Source of the DNA: CADEDH01 sp039029735
GTDB taxonomy: Bacteria; Actinomycetota; Acidimicrobiia; Acidimicrobiales; SZUA-35
Length of the DNA stretch: 64,000 bases
Direction: 5' to 3'
Assembly (NCBI GenBank): GCA_039029735.1
Contig: JBCCFL010000005.1
Location: 1 to 64,000, forward strand
Of this stretch, positions 45,572-55,179 are shown one piece after another (the first letter of the stretch is position 1; every line of letters begins with the position of its first letter). Below the pieces are notes generated by a model that was given only the letters and a program-made list of their open reading frames with translations, had not been told where the DNA came from and ran no database searches. The translations under genes were made by a program, and so were the position numbers.

Positions 45572-46236
45572 CAGTGGTGCCCTCCATGGTCGTCGTGGTC
45601 GTCGTGGTCGTCGGAAGGCTCGGGATCCGGCGCCGTCTGGCCCATCTCGGGCTCGCGGGTGCCGTAGCCCAGCTCGGGGGACCAGCCCACCTTGCCTTCG
45701 AACTCGGCGCGGCCCGACGGCGAGGTGGCCCGCATCCAGGCCGAGGTGTGCTCGTCCTCGCCGGGCCGCCAGTCCTCCCAGGGCATGTGCTGGGGCTTAC
45801 CGTCGTCGTCGACGAGCAGCTCGTCCTTGGTGTAGATGGCGTCGCTGCGGTTCGTGAACGAGAACTCGAACAGCTTCGTTTCGGTGATGGCCTCGGTGGG
45901 GCACGCCTCGACGCACAGATCGCAGTGGATGCAACGCAGGTAGTTGATCTCGTACACGTAGCCGTAGCGCTCGCCGGGCGACCGGGGCTCGTCGGGCGGA
46001 TTGTCGGCACCCCGCACGTAGATGCACCGTGCCGGGCACACGCCAGCGCACAGCTCGCAACCGATGCACTTCTCCATGCCGTCTTCGTAGCGATTCAGCA
46101 CATGGCGGCCGTGCACTCGCATCGGCTTCGGAGCCTTCTGGTCCTTCTCTCCGTCGCGACCGCCGCGGTACTGGCGGGTGGTGACACCCTCGGCCCACTT
46201 CTTGAACGTGACGCCGAAACCTTCGAGATATCCCAT
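45571..46236 (-). CDS. nuoI: NADH-quinone oxidoreductase subunit I (two 4Fe-4S clusters)
   Basis: A 221-residue ferredoxin-like subunit of the peripheral arm. Cluster-binding motifs are CIGCELCAGVCP (Cys57, 60, 63, 67) and CIHCDLCVEACP (Cys102, 105, 108, 112), which carry N6a and N6b toward the quinone site. The tail after about 165 is long and ends in a His/Asp-rich run, DDHDDHDDHGGHH, that could bind metal. It starts 1 nt after the nuoH stop. Confidence 0.95.
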   Translation of the reverse strand: MGYLEGFGVTFKKWAEGVTTRQYRGGRDGEKDQKAPKPMRVHGRHVLNRYEDGMEKCIGCELCAGVCPARCIYVRGADNPPDEPRSPGERYGYVYEINYLRCIHCDLCVEACPTEAITETKLFEFSFTNRSDAIYTKDELLVDDDGKPQHMPWEDWRPGEDEHTSAWMRATSPSGRAEFEGKVGWSPELGYGTREPEMGQTAPDPEPSDDHDDHDDHGGHH

Positions 46237-46237
46237 G

Positions 46238-47500
46238 TCAGTTGGCCTCTCCCATCGGGACCTCGACGAGCCCGTGGCCTCGGAGTCGTTCGCTGCGAGC
46301 GGCGCGGATGGCGGCAGTCAGCAAGGCGGCCGCCACTGCGCCGATGCCGAGCCCGAGGGCCAGCACGATGATCGTGTCGGCCTGGGCGGAATCGGTGAAC
46401 CCGAACCCGCCCTCCTGGGCCACCCGGATACCGCCGAGAATCAGCAGCCAGCCGAGGGCGAGGGGGATGAGGAGCTTCCAGCCGAGATCCATCAGCTGGT
46501 CGTAGCGCAGCCGGGGCAGCGTGGCCCGGAACCAGACGAACATGAACAGGAACACGACCAGCTTCAAGAAGAACCAGACGAAGCCCCAGAGCCACCCGGG
46601 AAGAAGCCCCAGGGCGGGGCCGGCCGGGCCGCCGAAGAACAGGGTGACGATGATCGCCGACATGGTGACCGTGTTCATGAACTCGGCCAGGAAGAAGAGG
46701 GCGAATCGGATCGACGAGTACTCGGTGTGGAACCCTCCGACCAGTTCCTGCTCGGCTTCGACGAGATCGAACGGGGGCCGGTTCAGCTCAGCGGTGCCGG
46801 CGATGAGGAAGATCACGAACGGCACGAAGCCGGTGACCAGCACGTTCCAGCGGGGCACGATGCCGGCGAAGCCCTCGCCCGCCTGGACAGACACGATCTC
46901 GTTGGTCGACAGCGACCCGGACACCAGCAGCACCGAGGCCAGCGACAGACCGAGAGCGGCCTCGTAGGAGATGGCCTGGGCCGACGCCCGCACCGACCCG
47001 AGCAGCGGGTACTTCGATCCCGACGACCAGCCGGCGAGCATGATGCCGTAGACGCCGAGCGAGCTCATGGCGAGGAAGAACAGGATGCCGACGGGCACGT
47101 CGGCCACCTGGATGAGGGTCTCACGGCCGAAGATCGTGACCGTGCCGTTGCCACCGTTCGAGAAGTCGCCGGCCACTGGCACGACGATGAAGGTGAGGAA
47201 CGCCGGCACCAGCGACAGGTACGGGGCGAGCTGGAACACCAAACGGTCGGACCGGTTCGGGATCAGGTCCTCTTTGAAGAAGAGCTTCACGCCATCGGCG
47301 AACGTCTGGAAGATGCCGATGGGGCCGGCCACTGTTGGACCGAGGCGGTTCTGGAGCCGGCCGACGACCTTGCGCTCGAACCAGACCATGAGCATGACCG
47401 ACACGAGCAGCACGACGAAGCCGATCACGGCCTTGCCGACCGCAAGCAACAGGTCGCCGAAGTCGACCATGCCATCGAGGAGGTACGGGTCGCCGCCCAT
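46238..47500 (-). CDS. nuoH: NADH-quinone oxidoreductase subunit H
   Basis: A 420-residue membrane subunit of about eight to nine helices that forms the quinone chamber. Recognisable are ERKVVGRLQNRLGPTVAGP and the ELNRPPFDLVEAEQELVGGF loop, followed by EYSSIRFALFFLAEF. The ATG at 47500 shares one base with the nuoG stop; a GTG directly before it is also possible. The C-terminus extends beyond the usual end with two extra hydrophobic segments (about 365-405). Confidence 0.95.
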   Translation of the reverse strand: MGGDPYLLDGMVDFGDLLLAVGKAVIGFVVLLVSVMLMVWFERKVVGRLQNRLGPTVAGPIGIFQTFADGVKLFFKEDLIPNRSDRLVFQLAPYLSLVPAFLTFIVVPVAGDFSNGGNGTVTIFGRETLIQVADVPVGILFFLAMSSLGVYGIMLAGWSSGSKYPLLGSVRASAQAISYEAALGLSLASVLLVSGSLSTNEIVSVQAGEGFAGIVPRWNVLVTGFVPFVIFLIAGTAELNRPPFDLVEAEQELVGGFHTEYSSIRFALFFLAEFMNTVTMSAIIVTLFFGGPAGPALGLLPGWLWGFVWFFLKLVVFLFMFVWFRATLPRLRYDQLMDLGWKLLIPLALGWLLILGGIRVAQEGGFGFTDSAQADTIIVLALGLGIGAVAAALLTAAIRAARSERLRGHGLVEVPMGEAN

Positions 47501-49968
47501 CACTGCGCTCCCGCGGCCCGAACGGCCACGTTCGAGATGGCCTGGCCGGGGCTGAGCAACTCACGGGCATCGACGCCAGGCAATCGAACCGGTAGCCACG
47601 CCGTGCCGGGGGCGACTGCGCCATCGGCATGCACGGGCAGGTCCACCTGCTGGTTCGGCGACTCGACGATCACCACATCACCGTCATTCACGCCGATGTC
47701 GGCGAGATCGGACGGTGCCACCCGCAGGACCGCAGGCTGCACGAGCCCCTGCAGCGATCCCGACTGCTGCACCATCGTGCCCTCGTCCCAGAGCTTGTGA
47801 TCGACCACCAGCCGCAGACCGTAGTCGCCCGCCGCCGGAGGGGCGGCCGCGTCACCGAACTCGAGAACCCAGTGTCGGTTCCGGTCGATCAGCGGCCCGT
47901 CTTCACCCCGGTCGACGGTGTTCCAGTCGATCGAGCCGAGAGAGGCGGCGTTGGTGGTGATCTCGGCCCGGATGTCCTCCAACGAGGATGGCAGTTCCGC
48001 CCCAAGGGCGGTGGCCAGCTCCACGGCCACCATCCAGTCCGAGCGGACCTGACCGGGAGGCGTGACCTTGGCCCGGATCGGGCTGAGACGGCCCTCGACG
48101 TTGCAGAAGGTTCCGTCGCGCTCACCGAACAGCGCCACCGGGAACACGATGTCGGCCATGGCGGTGGAATCGGTGTCGAAGGCGTCGAGCGAGATCACCG
48201 TGGTGCGCTCGAGTGCGGCCCGAGCGAGATCAGGCTGGGGGAAGTCGGCGATCGGATCGGCGCCGAGCAGCACGATGGTGTCGATCTCGCCGGCAAGCGC
48301 GGCCCGCAGCATGCCCTCGGTGTCGCGGCCGTCGAACTCGGGCAAGAAACGCCAGTCGGCGAGTTCGGTGCCTGCTCGACGGAGCCCGCCGGGCAGGAAG
48401 CCTGGGGTAAGGCCCATCTCGAGGGCGCCCATCACGTTGCCACGCCGCAGCAACGGCAGGAAACGCACCTCCGGCAGCATCTTGAGCAGAGCACCCGCGG
48501 CATCAGCGATGTAGCGAGGCGACTCGGCGAGGTTGGGGCGCCCCAGCACCACCGTGACGGGGCGGCCCGACGTCAGCAGTTCGTTGACCTGCTCGATCGT
48601 CTCGCGGTCAATGTCGTCGAAGCCGCCGGCGTTGTCGCCAACGGCGGTCATCAGCTGACCGGCCGTGCCGGGCAGCGCCCGAAGCGAATGTCGGGCGAAC
48701 GGTGTGAGGCTCGTGGCCCGGGGGGTGACCTCGATGAGATCCACGTTGTCCTGGGTGACGGCGTGGCGCATCCGCAGGTACAGCGTCGGCAGATCTTCCT
48801 TGGGATCGGGGCCGATCAACACCACGACCCCGCCGGGCTGGCAGGCCTCGTCGATCGTGGCCCGGGGCAGCCCGAGGGCCATCGGGCCCGGGAGGCCGTC
48901 ACCGAGCTGGGAGTCGACGTGGTCGGTCCCGACCACGCCCTTCATCAACTTGGCCCAGGCGTACTGGTCTTCGATGGGCAGGCGGGCGCCACCGATGAGG
49001 CCGACGCGGCTGGCGTCGCGGCGCAGGGCCGTGACCGCCGCGCGGATGGCGTCGTTCCAGCGGGCTGGCTCGCGCTCACCGTCGTCGTTGCGCACCTCGG
49101 GCTGCACGAGCCGGTTCGGGCTGGCGGCCACTTCGTAGCTGAAGCGTTCCTTGTCGGACAGCCAGCCCCAGTTCACGGCGTCGGAGTCGACGCCGAGGAT
49201 GCGGATCACCTCGTTCTGCGAGGACTGGAGCACCACCCGGGAGCCGCCAGGGTCGACGGTCACCGTGGACTCCACGGCGTCGAGATCCCACGGCCGGGCC
49301 TTGAACCGGTAGGGCGATGCGGTGAGGGCACCCACCGGGCAGATCTGCACCGTGTTGCCGCTGAAGTACGACGAGAACGGGTGATCGGGGAAGGTGTTCA
49401 CCTGGGTCTGTGAACCGCGATCGATGAAGTGGATCAGTGGGTCGCCGGCGACATCGGAGGCGAACCGCGTGCAGCGGTCGCAGAGGATGCAACGCTCACG
49501 GTCGAGGTGGACGAGGTCGCTGATCGGGATCGGCTTCTCGTAGTGGCGCTTCTCCTCGACGAACCGGCTCTCGCCCGGCCCAAAGGCGTAGGCGTTGTCC
49601 TGGAGGGGGCACTCACCGCCCTTGTCGCACACCGGGCAGTCGAGCGGGTGGTTGATGAGGAGCAGTTCGAGCACCCCGTCCTGGGCGTCCTTGGTGACCT
49701 GGGACTCGGTCTCCACCTTCATGTCCGGGCTGACGGGCACCATGCAGCTCGGCTGCAGCCCGAGGCCGCGGCCCGTGTCGACTTCCACGAGGCACATGCG
49801 GCACATGCCGACTGGCTCCATGCGGGGGTGGTAGCAGAACCGCGGGATGTGCACGCCGTTGCGGTCGCAGGCGTCGATCAGCAGCTCCCCCTGCTTCGCC
49901 TCCACCTCACGGCCGTTCAGCGTGAACGGCACGCCAGTCACCGCCTCGGTCGGCTCGGTCGCGGTCAT
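47500..49968 (-). CDS. nuoG: NADH-quinone oxidoreductase subunit G
   Basis: An 822-residue peripheral-arm subunit. The N-terminal ferredoxin-type 2Fe-2S domain has HIPRFCYHPRMEPVGMCRMC. A His/Cys cluster region with NHPLDCPVCDKGGECPLQD follows, then RERCILCDRCTRF and GNTVQICPVGALT. The C-terminal part is a molybdopterin-oxidoreductase-like scaffold with no active metal site expected. No in-frame TGA is involved. It overlaps nuoF by four bases (ATGA). Menaquinone-type organisation with separate nuoC and nuoD genes. Confidence 0.94.
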   Translation of the reverse strand: MTATEPTEAVTGVPFTLNGREVEAKQGELLIDACDRNGVHIPRFCYHPRMEPVGMCRMCLVEVDTGRGLGLQPSCMVPVSPDMKVETESQVTKDAQDGVLELLLINHPLDCPVCDKGGECPLQDNAYAFGPGESRFVEEKRHYEKPIPISDLVHLDRERCILCDRCTRFASDVAGDPLIHFIDRGSQTQVNTFPDHPFSSYFSGNTVQICPVGALTASPYRFKARPWDLDAVESTVTVDPGGSRVVLQSSQNEVIRILGVDSDAVNWGWLSDKERFSYEVAASPNRLVQPEVRNDDGEREPARWNDAIRAAVTALRRDASRVGLIGGARLPIEDQYAWAKLMKGVVGTDHVDSQLGDGLPGPMALGLPRATIDEACQPGGVVVLIGPDPKEDLPTLYLRMRHAVTQDNVDLIEVTPRATSLTPFARHSLRALPGTAGQLMTAVGDNAGGFDDIDRETIEQVNELLTSGRPVTVVLGRPNLAESPRYIADAAGALLKMLPEVRFLPLLRRGNVMGALEMGLTPGFLPGGLRRAGTELADWRFLPEFDGRDTEGMLRAALAGEIDTIVLLGADPIADFPQPDLARAALERTTVISLDAFDTDSTAMADIVFPVALFGERDGTFCNVEGRLSPIRAKVTPPGQVRSDWMVAVELATALGAELPSSLEDIRAEITTNAASLGSIDWNTVDRGEDGPLIDRNRHWVLEFGDAAAPPAAGDYGLRLVVDHKLWDEGTMVQQSGSLQGLVQPAVLRVAPSDLADIGVNDGDVVIVESPNQQVDLPVHADGAVAPGTAWLPVRLPGVDARELLSPGQAISNVAVRAAGAQ

Positions 49969-51407
49969 GCGGACACCTCCGAGGCGTCGTCAGCGGACTC
50001 GTGGTCGTTGGCGTGACCGTTCGTTCCGAAGTGTCCAGCCGCGATGTGCGACTCGAACTCGGAACGGAAACGGCGAATGGCCGAGGTGATGGGAGCGACC
50101 GACGACGGTCCGAGGGGGCAGATCGTGGTCTGCTTCGGCGGGAAGGGCACGGCGGTGAGGCCCTCGTCGGGGTGGGCGGCCACGGGGTAGTCACCGGGGC
50201 TGATCTGCGAGCCGACGTCGAGGAGGAGGTCGATGTCCTCGGGGCGGCCGTAGCCGTTGAGGATCCGCTGCAGGATCTTCTCCTCCCAGCTGGTGCCCTC
50301 GCGGCATGGGGTGCACTTGCCGCACGACTCCCGGGCGAAGAAACGCACCACCCGGAGGCAGGCCCGCACGGCGTCGGTGCTGTCGTCCATGGCCACGATG
50401 GCCCCGGAGCCGAGCATCGAGCCGGCAGCCCCGACGTCGGCGGCCTCGATCGGGAGATCCAGTTGCTCGGGGAAGAACCATGGGGCGGAGCCGCCGCCGG
50501 GGATGAACATCTTCAGCTCGTGGCCGTCGCGGATGCCCTGGCAGTAGTTCTCACCGTAGAAGAGGTCGCGGAACGTGACCTTGCCGTGCTCGACCTCGTA
50601 CACACCGGGGCGCTTCACGTGGCCGCTGATGGCCAGCATCCGGGTGCCGGGGGAACGCTCGGAGCCGTACTTCTTGTACTCCTCGGCGCTGTTGGTCATC
50701 AGCCACGGCAGGTTGGACAGCGTCTCCACGTTGTTGACGATCGTGGGCTTCATATAGAGGCCCTTGGCCGCCGGGAAGAAGGGGGGCTTCAGTCGAGGCA
50801 TGCCCCGGTTGCCTTCGAGGCTCTCGATGAGGGCGGTCTCCTCACCAACGATGTAGGCGCCGGCGCCCCAGTGCAGCACCACGTCGATGTCGACGTCGGT
50901 GCCGAGGATGCCCTTGCCGACGTAGTTGGCGGCGTAGGCGTCATTCAGGGCCTGGGCGATCCGCTCCTGGGCCTCGGCCATCTCCCCGCGTACGTACAGG
51001 TAGCAGGTGTTGAGCCCGAGGGCGTAGCAGGTGATCACGCAGCCCTCGATGAGCTGGTGCGGATCGCGTTCCATCAGGAGGCGGTCCTTGTAGGTGCCAG
51101 GCTCGGACTCGTCACCGTTCACCACGAGGTACCGGGGCCACACCGGCGGCATGAAGCCCCACTTCACGCCGGCGGGGAATCCGGCGCCGCCTCGTCCGAG
51201 CAGCACGGCGTCCTTCACCGTGGCCGCCACCTCGTGCGGCATCTGTTCCAGCGCACGGCGCAGGCCGGCGTAGGCGCCCGACGACACGGCCCGCGACAGC
51301 TTGTAGCTCTCGGGGTCGTTGAACCGGCTGGTCACGATCTTCGGGCCGACGTTGTCTACGAAGCCAGCGGCATGAGGCACGTAGTCATTGGTGGGAGCGT
51401 CGGTCAT
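49965..51407 (-). CDS. nuoF: NADH-quinone oxidoreductase subunit F (NADH/FMN-binding)
   Basis: A 480-residue flavoprotein that oxidises NADH. FMN/NADH-binding sequence GRGGAGFPAGVKW and NGDESEPGTYKDR. The N3 4Fe-4S site is SCGKCTPCREG with the fourth Cys in TTICPLGPSS. The ATG at 51407 overlaps the nuoE stop (ATGA); the frame upstream is a shadow. A short His/Asp-rich tail (GTNGHANDHESADD) extends the C-terminus. Confidence 0.95.
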   Translation of the reverse strand: MTDAPTNDYVPHAAGFVDNVGPKIVTSRFNDPESYKLSRAVSSGAYAGLRRALEQMPHEVAATVKDAVLLGRGGAGFPAGVKWGFMPPVWPRYLVVNGDESEPGTYKDRLLMERDPHQLIEGCVITCYALGLNTCYLYVRGEMAEAQERIAQALNDAYAANYVGKGILGTDVDIDVVLHWGAGAYIVGEETALIESLEGNRGMPRLKPPFFPAAKGLYMKPTIVNNVETLSNLPWLMTNSAEEYKKYGSERSPGTRMLAISGHVKRPGVYEVEHGKVTFRDLFYGENYCQGIRDGHELKMFIPGGGSAPWFFPEQLDLPIEAADVGAAGSMLGSGAIVAMDDSTDAVRACLRVVRFFARESCGKCTPCREGTSWEEKILQRILNGYGRPEDIDLLLDVGSQISPGDYPVAAHPDEGLTAVPFPPKQTTICPLGPSSVAPITSAIRRFRSEFESHIAAGHFGTNGHANDHESADDASEVSA

Positions 51408-52027
51408 GAGCTCGCCTCCTCGGCTGGCTGGCGGCTGGAGAACCAGGCCGGGGTGCCAGCGATCTCGGGCGGCTCGATACCTGCTCCCTGGCTGGGCTGG
51501 ATGTGCTGACGTACGAGCCCGAGGGTGCCGTGGCCCGGGATGTCGGACCGGCGGCCGCTGCGGATCGAGTCGATCAACTCGTCGAAGCCGTCGTTGTCGA
51601 TCCGGTACTCGTAGCGGTAGTTGACCTGCAGGCACGGAGCCTCGGTGCATGCGGCGATGCACTCCACGTCTTCGAGGGTGAACAGGCCGTCTTCGGTGGT
51701 GCCGCCGGGGCGAATCCCGAGGGTCTCCTCGGCGTGATGGAGGAGCTCCTCGCCACCGTTCAGCTGGCAGCTGATGTTGGTGCAGATGTTCACGAGGTAC
51801 CGGCCAACCGGTTCGCGCTTGAACATCTCGTAGAACGAGCACGTGCCGAGCACCTCGGCCGGCGTGACGTCCACCAGTTCGGCCAGGTGCTCCATGGCGT
51901 CGGAGCTCACGAACCCGTTCTGCTCCTGGGCGAGGTGCAGCAGCGGAATCAGCGCCGACTTCTTCCTCGGATACCGCGCAATGATCTCGTGCGCGAGTTC
52001 GACGTTCTCATCAGTCAGGCGTGGCAC
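51404..52027 (-). CDS. nuoE: NADH-quinone oxidoreductase subunit E (2Fe-2S)
   Basis: A 207-residue thioredoxin-fold 2Fe-2S protein that pairs with NuoF. Cluster ligands are Cys82 and Cys87 (NICTNISCQL) and Cys123 and Cys127 (ECIAACTEAPC). The C-terminal 50 residues, rich in Pro and Ser, extend past the usual end. It starts next to the nuoD stop and overlaps nuoF. Confidence 0.95.
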   Translation of the reverse strand: MPRLTDENVELAHEIIARYPRKKSALIPLLHLAQEQNGFVSSDAMEHLAELVDVTPAEVLGTCSFYEMFKREPVGRYLVNICTNISCQLNGGEELLHHAEETLGIRPGGTTEDGLFTLEDVECIAACTEAPCLQVNYRYEYRIDNDGFDELIDSIRSGRRSDIPGHGTLGLVRQHIQPSQGAGIEPPEIAGTPAWFSSRQPAEEASS

Positions 52028-53350
52028 TTACCTGTCCACCTCTCCGAGCACGGGGTCGACGCTGGCGATCACGGCCACGGCGTCGGCCAAGAAGCCGTTT
52101 GCCATCATGTGGGGCATCGACTGCAGGTTCACGAAGCTCGGGCCCCGGATGTGCATGCGGTAGGGCTTGGGCCCACCGTCGGACACGAGGTAGCAGCCGA
52201 GCTCACCGCGGGGCGACTCCACCGCCACATACACCTCACCCTCAGGCACCTTGAAGCCCTCGGTGAAGATCTTGAAGTGGTGGATCAGCGCCTCCATCGA
52301 CTCGTCGATGCGAGCGCGGGGTGGCGGCGTGACCTTGGCGTCGTGGGCCCGGTAGTCCCCGTCGGGCATGCGCTCGATGATCTGGCGAACGATCCGGATC
52401 GACTCGCGGATCTCGTTGAGCCGGATGGCGTAGCGGTCGAATGCGTCGCCGTAGCTGCCGACGAGCACGTCGAACTCGAGTTCGTCGTAGTCGAGGTAGG
52501 GCATGTCGCGCCGGAGGTCCCAGCTGATGCCGGTGCTCCGGAGCAGCGGGCCCGTGGTCGACAGGGCGATCGCCTCTTCCTGGCTGATCACCCCGACGCC
52601 CTGGAGCCGGTCGCGCCAGATCGGCTGACCGGTCATCAAGATGTCGTACTCCTCCAGCCGCGGCGGGATCGAGTCGAGCAGGTCGGAGAGTGTCTCGCGC
52701 CAGCCGTCAGGGAGATCGGCGGCCACACCACCGGGGCGGATGTAGTTGTGGTTCATCCGCAGGCCCGTGACCTCCTGGAAGAACCGCAGCACCTCTTCGC
52801 GCTCGCGCCAGCCGTAGATCATCATCGACACGGCGCCGATGTCCATGCCGCCGGTGGCCATCGACAGCAGGTGTGACGAGATGCGGTTCATCTCGCACAT
52901 CAGCATGCGGATCCAGACGGCCCGAGGCGGGAGTTCGAGGCCGAGGAGCTCCTCGACGGCCATGGAGAACACCAGCTCGTTGAAGAACGGCGAGGCGTAG
53001 TCCATCCGGGTGACGTTCGTGGGGCCTTGGAGGTAGGTGAGGTTCTCGGCCGTCTTCTCCATGCCTGTGTGGAGGTACCCGATCACGGGCTTCGACCGGA
53101 TCACGGTCTCGCCGTCAAGCTCCAACATGAGGCGGAGCACCCCGTGGGTCGACGGGTGGACCGGGCCCATGTTGACCAGCATCGTCTGGTCGTTCTCGCC
53201 GTCGAGCAACGGGCCATCGACGGCGGCTGCCGCGTCGACCTCCGACATGCGGAGCACGGCGGACTGGCGCGGGAGGAGATGGAGCTGGCCTTCGCCCTCG
53301 GCCGCGTCGAGGGAATCGGCGGCGTCGGTTGCGGATTCGGTGACGGTCAT
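52028..53350 (-). CDS. nuoD: NADH-quinone oxidoreductase subunit D
   Basis: A 440-residue subunit forming the quinone site with NuoB. It shows VNMGPVHPSTHGVLRLML, the IGYLHTGMEKTAENLTYLQ loop and the ESPRGELGCYLVSDGG segment, and the C-terminal SVDPVLGEVDR motif of the NiFe-hydrogenase-like fold. The ATG at 53350 is used; a TTG at 53419 that overlaps nuoC would add 23 residues. The first 40 residues are poorly conserved. Confidence 0.94.
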   Translation of the reverse strand: MTVTESATDAADSLDAAEGEGQLHLLPRQSAVLRMSEVDAAAAVDGPLLDGENDQTMLVNMGPVHPSTHGVLRLMLELDGETVIRSKPVIGYLHTGMEKTAENLTYLQGPTNVTRMDYASPFFNELVFSMAVEELLGLELPPRAVWIRMLMCEMNRISSHLLSMATGGMDIGAVSMMIYGWREREEVLRFFQEVTGLRMNHNYIRPGGVAADLPDGWRETLSDLLDSIPPRLEEYDILMTGQPIWRDRLQGVGVISQEEAIALSTTGPLLRSTGISWDLRRDMPYLDYDELEFDVLVGSYGDAFDRYAIRLNEIRESIRIVRQIIERMPDGDYRAHDAKVTPPPRARIDESMEALIHHFKIFTEGFKVPEGEVYVAVESPRGELGCYLVSDGGPKPYRMHIRGPSFVNLQSMPHMMANGFLADAVAVIASVDPVLGEVDR

Positions 53351-53405
53351 CGCTGCTCTTGGTGTGTCGGGTGCGTCGCTGACGGAGCGACGCCGGGGAT
53401 CACGA

Positions 53406-53966
53406 TCAATCGCGGCCAACCACCCGGTCGGACCGGTTGGGGGCCTTGAACTGCACGGGAATGGCGCCGATGGCGAAGTCCTTGCGGAGCGGGTGCCCGT
53501 CCCATGTCTCGGGCATCAGAATGCGGGACAGGTCGGGGTGGCCGGTGAAGGTGATGCCCATGAGGTCGTACACCTCGCGCTCCAGGAAGTCGCTTCCCGG
53601 GTAGATCGCGTAGAGCGAGTCGACCGTCGGGTCGTCGTCGGGAACCTGGATGCGTACCCGCAGGCGCTCCCGGCGCTCGTGCGACAGCAGGGACACCACA
53701 ACCTCGAACCGCTCTGGCTCGACGCCGACGGGAAGATCCCGCTCAGGGGCATAGGCCTGGTAGTCGACCGCCGTGACGTCGGCGCACATGTTCCAGCCGT
53801 CGGCGAGCAGAGCAAGGGCGGTGTCGCGCCAGCTGTGGCGGTCGACGAACAGCACCTGCTGCGACCCCACCTGCACCACCGGCCACCCATGGAGCGTCGG
53901 GAGCACGTCGGTCGCGGCAGCGGCTTCGTCACCCTCCGGCGCGTCGACGTCGGCGACGTCGCTCAT
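53406..53966 (-). CDS. nuoC: NADH-quinone oxidoreductase subunit C
   Basis: A 186-residue peripheral-arm subunit. Characteristic sequence includes SDFLEREVYDLMGITFTGHP, then LSRILMPETWDGHPLRKDF. The ATG at 53966 overlaps the nuoB stop as ATGA; the longer frame upstream is a shadow of nuoB. Not fused to NuoD, as in actinobacteria. Confidence 0.94.
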   Translation of the reverse strand: MSDVADVDAPEGDEAAAATDVLPTLHGWPVVQVGSQQVLFVDRHSWRDTALALLADGWNMCADVTAVDYQAYAPERDLPVGVEPERFEVVVSLLSHERRERLRVRIQVPDDDPTVDSLYAIYPGSDFLEREVYDLMGITFTGHPDLSRILMPETWDGHPLRKDFAIGAIPVQFKAPNRSDRVVGRD

Positions 53967-54553
53967 GGGGTGCGGCCGATCGTCATCAGCTGGGGCGCGC
54001 CCTGACCATCGAGCTGCTCGATGGTGATGTTGGCGCCAGCACCCGTGGCGTTGCGCCGCCGGAGCAGTTCGCCAGACTCGATCTGGGTGTGCAGGGTGTT
54101 GATCGCGTGGAGCAGCGTCTCGGGGCCAGGGGGGCAGCCGGGGGCGTACACGTCGACCGGCACCACCTGGTCCACGCCCTGCACGATGGCGTAGTTGTTG
54201 AACATCCCACCGCTCGATGCGCACACGCCCATCGAGATCACCCACTTGGGCTCCATCATCTGGTCGTAGATCTGGCGCAGGACGGGGGCCATCTTCTGAC
54301 TCACCCGGCCGGCCACGATCATGACGTCGGCCTGACGGGGCGAGGCGCGGAACACCTCCATACCGAGGCGCGCGATGTCGTAGTGCGAGCCACCGGTGGC
54401 CATCATCTCGATGGCGCAGCAGGCGAGGCCGAACGACGCCGGCCATGACGACCGGGCACGCGACCAGTTCACGAGCTTCTCGAGCGGGGCGGTGAGCACA
54501 TTGTGCTCGAGCCCCTCGAACCCATGGTCGGCAACATTCGAGACGACATTCAT
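53963..54553 (-). CDS. nuoB: NADH-quinone oxidoreductase subunit B (N2 cluster)
   Basis: A 196-residue subunit that holds the terminal 4Fe-4S cluster N2. Ligand motifs: the adjacent cysteines in FGLACCAIEM, the Cys of SMGVCASSGGMFNNY and that of YAPGCPPGPE. The ATG at 54553 is preceded by aggggggctgccg; the upstream frame overlaps the nuoA end region. Normal length. Confidence 0.95.
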   Translation of the reverse strand: MNVVSNVADHGFEGLEHNVLTAPLEKLVNWSRARSSWPASFGLACCAIEMMATGGSHYDIARLGMEVFRASPRQADVMIVAGRVSQKMAPVLRQIYDQMMEPKWVISMGVCASSGGMFNNYAIVQGVDQVVPVDVYAPGCPPGPETLLHAINTLHTQIESGELLRRRNATGAGANITIEQLDGQGAPQLMTIGRTP

Positions 54554-54644
54554 CGGCAGCCCCCCTGGGACCTCACGTCGACGGGCGGCGAGGGACGTTC
54601 CGCTGCGAAGCGAAACTCCGTGAGCAAGCGGGAGCGAGCGGCGT

Positions 54645-55151
54645 TCATGCTGCGGGGACCTCCTCGGCGTTCTCGGTGTTGTCGACATCGTCGACCGACG
54701 CCACATCGATACGGCCGTCGCCGCCGACGCGGCGAATGGTGGTGGATGACGTGCGTTCGGATGAACGCAGCGGGTCCTGACGGCGGGATGTCTGGAGGGG
54801 CCCCCAGTCCAGGGCGCCCTTCGAGATCAGGTATACGAACGACTCGAAGACCAGCGCCGAGAAGATGAGCACGGCAACGAGGCCGAACAGACCCAGGGCC
54901 TGGTAGTTCACGGCCCACGGGTAGAGAAACACGATCTCGATGTCGAAGATCACGAAGAGCATCGCCACGAGGTAGAAGCGCACCGGGAACCGCTCGGGGA
55001 GATCGCGGCCGGGCTCGATGCCGCACTCGTAGGGGTCGAGCTTCTCCTTGGTGGGATTGCGGGGAGCCAGCAGGCGGGAGGCCACGAAACTCAACGCGGC
55101 GAACAACCCGGCCAGCACCAACAGAGCCAGGACCGGCAGGTACTGGGCCAT
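54645..55151 (-). CDS. nuoA: NADH-quinone oxidoreductase subunit A
   Basis: A 168-residue protein with three membrane helices and the conserved loop KLDPYECGIEP with FDIEIVFLYPWAV. The last 50 residues (from about 118) are a charged extension not present in most NuoA, which are about 120 residues. First nuo gene; 28 nt separate it from the unknown membrane protein gene upstream, which suggests shared transcription with the cytochrome cluster. Confidence 0.94.
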   Translation of the reverse strand: MAQYLPVLALLVLAGLFAALSFVASRLLAPRNPTKEKLDPYECGIEPGRDLPERFPVRFYLVAMLFVIFDIEIVFLYPWAVNYQALGLFGLVAVLIFSALVFESFVYLISKGALDWGPLQTSRRQDPLRSSERTSSTTIRRVGGDGRIDVASVDDVDNTENAEEVPAA

Positions 55152-55179
55152 TTGTCCTCCTCTCCGTTTGTGGAGCTAC

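Noticed and set aside
47629..49413. A 594-codon frame antisense to nuoG
   Set aside because: Shadow of nuoG in high-GC DNA; no recognisable domains.
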